Below are positions 58,080 to 64,000 of a DNA stretch of 64,000 bases, in pieces. A model generated the notes under the pieces. It was not told where the DNA came from, did no database searches, and saw nothing but the letters and a program-made list of their open reading frames with translations. Source of the DNA: Rhizobium albus (GTDB lineage: Bacteria; Pseudomonadota; Alphaproteobacteria; Rhizobiales; Rhizobiaceae). The DNA lies in the NCBI GenBank assembly GCA_030160035.1, contig BSNO01000004.1:372001-436000 (forward strand), read 5' to 3'. A program made the position numbers and the translations under genes. Positions within the stretch are counted from its first letter, which is position 1; every line of letters begins with the position of its first letter.

Positions 58080-59792
58080 ATGAGTCAGGCAGTGGAAGAC
58101 AACGCTCCTTCCGAGGTGGAGCAGGCGGCTCCCAAAGCGACGGACAGGCTGCGTTCGCGCCCGATCTCGGACTATCTTTTCTTCCTGATCCTCATCTGCC
58201 TCGTGCCTGCCCTCCTCTTTTCAGGCTACCTTCTGGTGCGCACCAACTCGGTGCAGCAGGAAGGCCTTCAGTCCATCTTCCAGTCCAACACGCGTTCGAT
58301 CGTTCAGGTGGTGGAGCAGGAAGTCTCCGGCATGCTGACGACGCTGCGGGTGCTGGCGACCGATCCGACTCTCCAGGCCGACAACCTCGAAGCATTCCAC
58401 GACCGCGGCCGCCGCGCGCTCATCGGCCGCGGCATGAACCTCGCCGTCGTCGGCAGTGATCTGCGGCAGGTGTTCAACACGCGCGCCGACTATGGGGTGC
58501 AACTGCCTGCGGCGAGCGATCCCAGAACGCTGCGCCGCGCACTTGAGGACCGAACCTCTGCCGTATCCGGCGTGCTCTTCAGCGAGACGTCGCTCTCGTG
58601 GGTGTTCTTCGTGGCGCTACCCGTCAATCGCGAGGGGCGCGAACCCATCCTTCTCGTTCTGGCGCGTGGCGCCGATTCCCTGGCCCGGGCGATCGAAGAC
58701 GGTCGTCTGCCCGCCTCTTGGCAGGTCGCCATCGTCGACGACAGTCAGACGGTTCTCTCCTCCACCGATCCCTCACTTGCGGCGGGCGGAACCTTGCCCT
58801 TCACCTTCAAGGAAAACTTCCGCCAAGGGATCACCGAGGTGGACATGAACGGCCATTCCTTCCAGATCATCCGGGAAGGTTCGGCGCTCACCCAGTGGAG
58901 TGTCGTCGCCTGGACTCCGAAGGCGACGATCAGCGCCCCCATCATGCGTTCGATCGCCCTTCTTTTGATCGGCGGCTTGACGATCGGCGCTCTGGCAGGT
59001 TTCGTCGCCTGGCTCGTGGCCGGCCGTGTCACGCGCTCTGCAAGGCGGCTGTCGGAAAGCGCGCGGCTTCTGGGCGCCGGGCAGCCGGTGCCGCAGCCGC
59101 CCCATCCGATCAGCGAATTTGCCGTCGTGTCGACCGCCCTCAGCGAGGCAGCCTCTAATCGCAGCGAGGCCGAGAGCGAGATCCGCCTGCTGATGCGCGA
59201 AGTGGCGCACAGGTCCAAGAACCAGCTCACCGTCATCAACGCCATGGTCGGCCAGACCGCCAAGAACGCTGCGAGCGTCGACGAGTTCGTCGACAGCTTC
59301 CGGCGCCGCATCACCGGCCTTGCCCGCTCCACCGACCTGCTGCTCGCCAACGCCGCCCGCGGCATCGATTTCCGCGCGCTGGTGGAAAGCCAGCTCGAGC
59401 CTTTTCTGCCGAGCGACCCGGAGCGCGTGCGGCTTCTGGGACCGAAAGTCATGGTCGACGCGCAGGCCTCGCAGACGCTCGGCATGGCGGTGCACGAGCT
59501 CGCCACCAACGCCTCGAAATACGGTGCGCTGGCGGACGAGGAGAGCCGGCTCGAAATCACCTGGTGGCGGCGCGAGGGTATGCTGTCGCTCACCTGGCGC
59601 GAATATGTGAAGAAACTCCACGTCTCGCCCGATCAGGAGCGCAAGGGCTTCGGCTCCGTCGTGCTCGAGCGCATGATGGGCGGCACGCTCGATGCTCAGA
59701 TCACGCGCACGCTTCATGCCAACGGCATCGAGTGGCACTTCGCCATCCCGCTCGACCGCCTGCGTGCCGATGGCTCCGAGGAGCAAGCCTGA
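58080..59792 (+). CDS. HWE-family sensor histidine kinase
   Basis: A ~570-residue membrane kinase. Two membrane helices (about 33-53 and 290-315) bracket a dCache-like periplasmic sensor of ~235 residues. A HAMP-like linker leads to the dimer and catalytic domains. The phosphoacceptor His (about residue 377) is in EVAHRSKNQ, the N box is [13 protein letters not shown], and the WxE pattern is LTWREY; these are HWE signatures. HWE kinases often signal to PhyR in the general stress response, but no response regulator is adjacent. Start: ATG 58080, or GTG 58074. Confidence 0.9.
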   Translation: MSQAVEDNAPSEVEQAAPKATDRLRSRPISDYLFFLILICLVPALLFSGYLLVRTNSVQQEGLQSIFQSNTRSIVQVVEQEVSGMLTTLRVLATDPTLQADNLEAFHDRGRRALIGRGMNLAVVGSDLRQVFNTRADYGVQLPAASDPRTLRRALEDRTSAVSGVLFSETSLSWVFFVALPVNREGREPILLVLARGADSLARAIEDGRLPASWQVAIVDDSQTVLSSTDPSLAAGGTLPFTFKENFRQGITEVDMNGHSFQIIREGSALTQWSVVAWTPKATISAPIMRSIALLLIGGLTIGALAGFVAWLVAGRVTRSARRLSESARLLGAGQPVPQPPHPISEFAVVSTALSEAASNRSEAESEIRLLMREVAHRSKNQLTVINAMVGQTAKNAASVDEFVDSFRRRITGLARSTDLLLANAARGIDFRALVESQLEPFLPSDPERVRLLGPKVMVDAQASQTLGMAVHELATNASKYGALADEESRLEITWWRREGMLSLTWREYVKKLHVSPDQERKGFGSVVLERMMGGTLDAQITRTLHANGIEWHFAIPLDRLRADGSEEQA

Positions 59793-59994
59793 GCGCGTGG
59801 GCTCCCGCTGTTGCGGCTTTCCGCAGGGCGCAACGGCCATTTCGCCCTTTCCTTATGGGCGGTTTTGGCCTATAGGCACGCCAGCGCGACGGGTGGTTCT
59901 GCCACCTTCGCGTTTTGTCATGGCCTCCGCTGGACGACATCCCGGCCGCAGGCGTCCCGAAGATCCTCAAACAATCGATAGAAAGGATTGTCCG

Positions 59995-60264
59995 ATGTCG
60001 ATCACTGCCGAACGTAAGGCTGAACTGCTCAAGCAATACGCGATCAAGGAAGGCGACACCGGTTCGCCGGAAGTCCAGGTCGCGATCCTGACCGAGCGGA
60101 TCAACAACCTGACCGATCACTTCAAGGGCCACAAGAAGGACAACCACTCCCGTCGTGGTCTCCTCAAGATGGTTTCCAGCCGCCGTTCGCTCCTCGACTA
60201 CGTCAAGTCGAAGGACGAAGAGCGCTACAAGACGCTGATCACCAGCCTCGGCATCCGCCGCTAG
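59995..60264 (+). CDS. rpsO: 30S ribosomal protein S15
   Basis: An 89-residue S15 starting [16 protein letters not shown], with [18 protein letters not shown] and the C-terminal [13 protein letters not shown]. The start is ATG 59995 with AAAGGA upstream; a longer frame from 59692 is not S15-like. Confidence 0.97.
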   Translation: MSITAERKAELLKQYAIKEGDTGSPEVQVAILTERINNLTDHFKGHKKDNHSRRGLLKMVSSRRSLLDYVKSKDEERYKTLITSLGIRR

Positions 60265-60279
60265 GCTTTGAGCTTGAAG

Positions 60280-60314
60280 CCGGCGGGGCTGTTCGTTGAA
60301 CGGCCATCCGCCGG
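60280..60314 (+). other. Long stem-loop between rpsO and pnp
   Basis: CCGGCGG-GGCT-GTTC-gtt-GAAC-GGCC-at-CCGCCGG folds into a 15-bp interrupted stem, followed by TTT. In E. coli the same interval holds the rpsO terminator and the RNase III site that starts pnp autoregulation, so a similar role is plausible. I see nothing else in this ~300-bp gap. Confidence 0.55.
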
Positions 60315-60563
60315 TTTGCACTTTCGGCAGGCGGCGCCTTTCGCAGCTCCGCCTGTCCGGTCTACCCCGCCCGGCAAGAGGTCGGTGCGGGTGATAAGCG
60401 ACCTGTCATGGGGCAGGATTGCAGGATGCTTGCATCGGCCGCGCGCCGTTTTCCTTCCGGACACCAAGCCTCCCGTTGTCTTGCCCGTGGCGCGTCATAA
60501 CGCCAAGCCGGGTGCTGCGGTTCTCAGACGAGCCTCGCGCGCCCCGCCAATCAAGGACACTCC

Positions 60564-62687
60564 ATGTTCGATCACCACAAAGTTGAACTCGAATGGGCCG
60601 GCCGCACGCTGACCCTCGAAACGGGCAAGGTCGCCCGCCAGGCTGATGGCGCCGTCATCGCCACCTATGGCGAGACCGTCGTGCTCGCCACCGTCGTTTC
60701 CGCCAAGGAGCCGAAGCCCGGCCAGGACTTCTTCCCGCTCACCGTCAACTACCAGGAAAAGACCTACGCCGCCGGCAAGATCCCGGGTGGCTACTTCAAG
60801 CGCGAAGGCCGTCCTTCCGAAAACGAGACGCTCACCTCGCGCCTCATCGACCGGCCGATCCGCCCGCTCTTCCCGGACGGCTACAAGAACGACACCCAGG
60901 TCATCGTCACCGTGATGCAGCACGATCTGGAGAACAATCCGGACGTCGTCGCCCTCGTCGCCACGTCCGCTGCGCTGACGCTTTCGGGCGTGCCCTTCAT
61001 GGGCCCCGTCGGCGGCGCGCGCATCGGCTACATCAACGGTGAATACCGCCTGAACCCGACCGTCGACGAGATGCCGGAATCCAAGCTCGACCTGATGGTC
61101 GCCGGCACGGGTGACGCGGTTCTCATGGTGGAATCGGAAGCCCAGGAACTCGACGAAGAGACGATGCTCGGCGCCGTCATGTTCGGCCATCGCGGTTTCC
61201 AGCCGGTGATCGACGCGATCATCAAGCTCGCCGAAGTGGCCGCCAAGGAGCCGCGCGACTTCACCGCCGAAGATCATTCGGCGCTCGAAAGCGAGATGCT
61301 CGCCTTCGCCGAAGCCGAACTCCGCGACGCCTACAAGAACACCGACAAGGCCGCACGCTACGCCGCCGTCGATGCCGTCAAGGCCAAGGTCAAGGCGCAT
61401 TTCGCACCGGCCGAAGGCGAAGAAGCCCGCTACACCGCCGAGCAGATCGGTTCGGTCTTCAAGTCGCTCCAGGCCAAGATCGTGCGCTGGAACATCCTCG
61501 ACACCAAGTCGCGCATCGATGGCCGTGATCTCGCCACCGTCCGCCCGATCGTGTCGGAAGTCTCCATGCTGCCGCGCACCCACGGCTCCGCACTCTTCAC
61601 CCGCGGCGAGACCCAGGCGATCGTCGTCGCCACGCTCGGCACCGGCGAAGACGAGCAGTACGTCGATAGCCTCACGGGCATGTACAAGGAGCGCTTCCTG
61701 CTCCACTACAACTTCCCGCCCTTCTCCGTCGGTGAAACGGGCCGCATCGGCTCGCCTGGCCGCCGCGAAATCGGCCACGGCAAGCTCGCATGGCGCGCGA
61801 TCCGCCCGATGCTGCCGGCGCCCGAGCAGTTCCCCTACACGCTGCGCGTCGTCTCCGAAATCACCGAATCCAACGGCTCGTCCTCCATGGCGACCGTGTG
61901 CGGCACCTCGCTCGCACTCATGGATGCAGGCGTGCCGATCCAGCGCCCCGTCGCAGGCATCGCCATGGGCCTGATCAAGGAAGACGAGCGCTTCGCCGTC
62001 CTTTCCGACATCCTGGGCGATGAAGACCACCTCGGCGACATGGACTTCAAGGTCGCAGGCACCGAGAACGGCATCACCTCGCTGCAGATGGACATCAAGA
62101 TCGAAGGCATCACCGAGGAGATCATGAAGATCGCGCTCGGCCAGGCCAAGGACGGTCGCATCCACATTCTCGGCGAGATGGCCAAGGCCCTCACGACGAG
62201 CCGCGAAGAGCTGGGCGAATTCGCCCCGCGCATCGAAGTGATGCAGATCCCCGTCGACAAGATCCGTGACGTCATCGGTTCGGGCGGCAAGATCATCCGC
62301 GAGATCGTCGAGAAGACCGGCGCCAAGATCAACATCGAGGATGACGGCACGATCAAGATCGCATCGGCCTCCGGCAAGGAGATCGAAGCCGCCAAGAAGT
62401 GGATCCACTCCATCGTCGACGAGCCGGAAATCGGCCACATCTACGAAGGCACGGTCGTGAAGATCGCCGATTTCGGCGCCTTCGTGAACTTCTTCGGCCC
62501 GCGCGACGGCCTCGTCCACATCTCCCAGCTCGCCGAAGAACGCGTCGCCAAGACATCCGACGTCGTCAAGGAAGGCCAGAAGGTCTACGTCAAGCTCATG
62601 GGCTTCGACGAACGCGGCAAGGTCCGCCTCTCCATGAAGGTCGTCGACCAGGAAACCGGCAAGGAACGCGAAAAGCAGGAAGACTGA
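60564..62687 (+). CDS. pnp: Polyribonucleotide nucleotidyltransferase (PNPase)
   Basis: A 707-residue 3'-to-5' phosphorolytic RNase. Two RNase PH-like domains (about 1-220 and 310-540), a KH domain ([18 protein letters not shown], about 570) and an S1 domain (about 620-695) are complete. The phosphate/catalytic segment [12 protein letters not shown] is in domain 2. It ends with a strong terminator. Confidence 0.98.
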   Translation: MFDHHKVELEWAGRTLTLETGKVARQADGAVIATYGETVVLATVVSAKEPKPGQDFFPLTVNYQEKTYAAGKIPGGYFKREGRPSENETLTSRLIDRPIRPLFPDGYKNDTQVIVTVMQHDLENNPDVVALVATSAALTLSGVPFMGPVGGARIGYINGEYRLNPTVDEMPESKLDLMVAGTGDAVLMVESEAQELDEETMLGAVMFGHRGFQPVIDAIIKLAEVAAKEPRDFTAEDHSALESEMLAFAEAELRDAYKNTDKAARYAAVDAVKAKVKAHFAPAEGEEARYTAEQIGSVFKSLQAKIVRWNILDTKSRIDGRDLATVRPIVSEVSMLPRTHGSALFTRGETQAIVVATLGTGEDEQYVDSLTGMYKERFLLHYNFPPFSVGETGRIGSPGRREIGHGKLAWRAIRPMLPAPEQFPYTLRVVSEITESNGSSSMATVCGTSLALMDAGVPIQRPVAGIAMGLIKEDERFAVLSDILGDEDHLGDMDFKVAGTENGITSLQMDIKIEGITEEIMKIALGQAKDGRIHILGEMAKALTTSREELGEFAPRIEVMQIPVDKIRDVIGSGGKIIREIVEKTGAKINIEDDGTIKIASASGKEIEAAKKWIHSIVDEPEIGHIYEGTVVKIADFGAFVNFFGPRDGLVHISQLAEERVAKTSDVVKEGQKVYVKLMGFDERGKVRLSMKVVDQETGKEREKQED

Positions 62688-62715
62688 TCAAGCCGATCAG
62701 CTCCGCTGAAATGCC

Positions 62716-62746
62716 AACGGCCGCATCGAAAGATGCGGCCGTTTTT
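62716..62746 (+). terminator. Intrinsic terminator of pnp
   Basis: AACGGCCGCATC and GATGCGGCCGTT form a 12-bp perfect stem around a GAAA loop, followed by five T. Confidence 0.95.
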
Positions 62747-62927
62747 GTTGTTTGTTGGAGCGTGAGTGTTCACTGTCCTCCCATAAATATTTAGGGGTAT
62801 TCGGCAGAATACTCAGCCATTCTGCGTCTTATCCAATTTAAATGTTTTGAATAACATTTCAGTGCTTGAAGCGATCTGTAGTTGCGTGAATTCTGTATGA
62901 GCGAATCATCATGACAGGATATCGTTC

Positions 62928-63131
62928 ATGGCCAATTCGAAGCTGAAGCTCATTTATGTCGCGGAAATGCTCGTAGAATTGCGGAAACTGGCGATCGAAT
63001 CGCGCGAGCCCATGCTCGCTCATCTTCTCGCCATGGCTGAACTTGAAGCCAGAAGTGAACCTCCTGAAATCTGCAGCGATGCTGGTCGCATGTCGATAGA
63101 AACAGAAATAAAGTGTTTCCATAAGCTGTAG
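62928..63131 (+). CDS. Small alpha-helical hypothetical protein
   Basis: A 67-residue protein: YVAEMLVELRKLAIESREPMLAHLLAMAELEA forms two helices. I recall many short rhizobial proteins with this pattern, and none has a known role. AGGA lies eight bases before the ATG. The surrounding sequence is AT-richer than the housekeeping genes. Confidence 0.6.
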   Translation: MANSKLKLIYVAEMLVELRKLAIESREPMLAHLLAMAELEARSEPPEICSDAGRMSIETEIKCFHKL

Positions 63132-63217
63132 CGATCCGCTTAAACTAGCGGTTGCAGAAAACGTAATTGCATGTAACTTCGCGCCGATTTGAAGTATTGG
63201 CATGGAGTGGCGTGCGC

Positions 63218-63463
63218 ATGACCCTCGACCAAGCTGCAGACTATCTGGCGGTGGTCGAAGAACCGGATGTTCAGAAGGACTTAGCCTTGACCCGGTTGAT
63301 CGTTGACCTGAGGAGCCGACCCGAACTCGCGAGATCGGCCGGCAATTTCCAAGCCGCCTTCTTCACCTTCCAGCGCGCCTTGCTCGAAGAACGAGAAGAC
63401 GCCGAGGACCACCGCTTCCATGCTATGACATGCTTGGCTGAACTACGCCGCGCGGTGGGGTGA
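63218..63463 (+). CDS. Small hypothetical protein
   Basis: An 81-residue acidic helical protein: MTLDQAADYLAVVEE, FQAAFFTFQRALLEEREDAE. I use ATG 63218 with GGAG ten bases upstream; the frame is open from 63167. Not recognised. It lies between two other unknown small genes. Confidence 0.45.
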   Translation: MTLDQAADYLAVVEEPDVQKDLALTRLIVDLRSRPELARSAGNFQAAFFTFQRALLEEREDAEDHRFHAMTCLAELRRAVG

Positions 63464-63618
63464 ATGGGCAACGATGACCGGCAGAATTCAAAGGGTCGCA
63501 GACTGTGCACTTCTCTGGAATTGAAATCTACGGTGTAGAACCGAAAATTGTCCTTGTCTCCCGCGCCTGGTATCGCGTGAGATCGCAATTCCGATTTTAA
63601 CTACAGCTGGGGGGCTCG

Positions 63619-64000
63619 GTGATCGCGAAGCTTCATATAAACATCTCTCAGGGAATTATTGATGTGGAGGGCGATCCTGAACTTGTTCGCGCCATTTACG
63701 ATGATTTCAAAGAACAATTATTGGCGGGGGGCACCATGCAGCCGCCTCCACTTGATGAGAGCGAAGGAGCAGGCCCTGCTGAAGACGGCGGCAGGCCCAA
63801 GGCAAGGTCGAAACGCAAACCGCCTGCCAAGAAGCGGCTGGCCAGTGATGAGGGTGGTCCCAATGTGAGCGCGGACTCGCCCAAACTGGACAAGAATCTC
63901 GACACTTCAGGCTTGCCGGCTTTTTATGAGCGTTATGAAGCTAAAAATAATCCGCAGAAAATCTTGGTGTTCTTGAAGTTCATGAATGATGAACTGGGTA
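63619..64000 (+). CDS. Unknown protein, 3' partial (runs off window)
   Basis: From GTG 63619 the frame stays open to the end, 127 codons. GGGGG lies five bases upstream and a TAA at 63598 blocks extension. It begins MIAKLHINISQGIIDVEGDP, has a Pro/Lys/Ala-rich linker (about 40-85) and then YERYEAKNNPQKILVFLKFM, which looks like the start of a winged-helix-type domain. Codon use is AT-richer than upstream. I do not recognise it. Confidence 0.65.
   Translation, partial: MIAKLHINISQGIIDVEGDPELVRAIYDDFKEQLLAGGTMQPPPLDESEGAGPAEDGGRPKARSKRKPPAKKRLASDEGGPNVSADSPKLDKNLDTSGLPAFYERYEAKNNPQKILVFLKFMNDELG

Noticed and set aside
60495-62519. A 674-codon minus-strand frame inside pnp
   Set aside because: It is antisense to complete pnp, with biased composition and no recognisable domain.

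Overview
The window reads as the chromosome of an alphaproteobacterium of the order Hyphomicrobiales (Rhizobiales). The evidence is high GC with strong third-position bias, the order rimP-nusA-ylxR-infB-rbfA-truB-rpsO-pnp, the rsmI-yraN-gshB block, an HWE-family histidine kinase, and two copies of a rhizobial-type palindromic intergenic repeat. I cannot name a genus.

Layout. 1-2.1 kb: a PAN-domain protein cut by the window edge and an HNH-like zinc-binding protein, next to the 3' end of a tRNA-Ser(GGA); this may be the end of an island. 2.4-6.7 kb: msrA, a lone BMP-type nucleoside-binding protein and a soluble two-PAS chemotaxis receptor. 6.9-12.9 kb, minus strand: rpmI-rplT, a terminator, a kinase-like gene overlapping pheS, then pheS and pheT separated by three unrelated small genes (DUF4160, DUF2442, GFA). 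13.3-19.6 kb: an Old Yellow Enzyme, an ICMT-like methyltransferase, infC with an AUU start, a hydrolase, a BTLCP peptidase, a DUF2254 protein and a small Cas2/SinR-like protein. 19.8-24.7 kb: cytochrome bd of the CIO type, a divergent lrp/phhA pair and an exported nucleosidase. 25-29.1 kb: comM, gshB, yraN, rsmI.

29.2-38.1 kb is the most distinctive region. An RpiR regulator is divergent from a one-strand cluster of N-formylglutamate amidohydrolase-like enzyme, TRAP transporter (small permease, large permease, binding protein), glutamine-synthetase-like ligase, aldehyde dehydrogenase and iron-containing alcohol dehydrogenase. Together these would suit uptake of an amine or amino alcohol, gamma-glutamylation, two-step oxidation of an alcohol to an acid, and release of glutamate. 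Palindromes that could bind the regulator lie in the divergent promoter region.

38.1-46.4 kb is nucleoside and base salvage: upp on the plus strand, and on the minus strand a nucleoside ABC transporter (ATPase and two permeases), cdd, purine nucleoside phosphorylase, deoC and deoA, tightly packed with overlapping stops and starts. 46.6-50 kb holds a thioesterase, slyX, dapB and an ABC exporter. 50.2-62.7 kb is the translation and RNA-decay superoperon, with a terminator-like hairpin in the rimP leader and repeats on both sides of nusA. After the pnp terminator the sequence becomes AT-richer and carries small unknown genes, ending in a reading frame that runs off the window.
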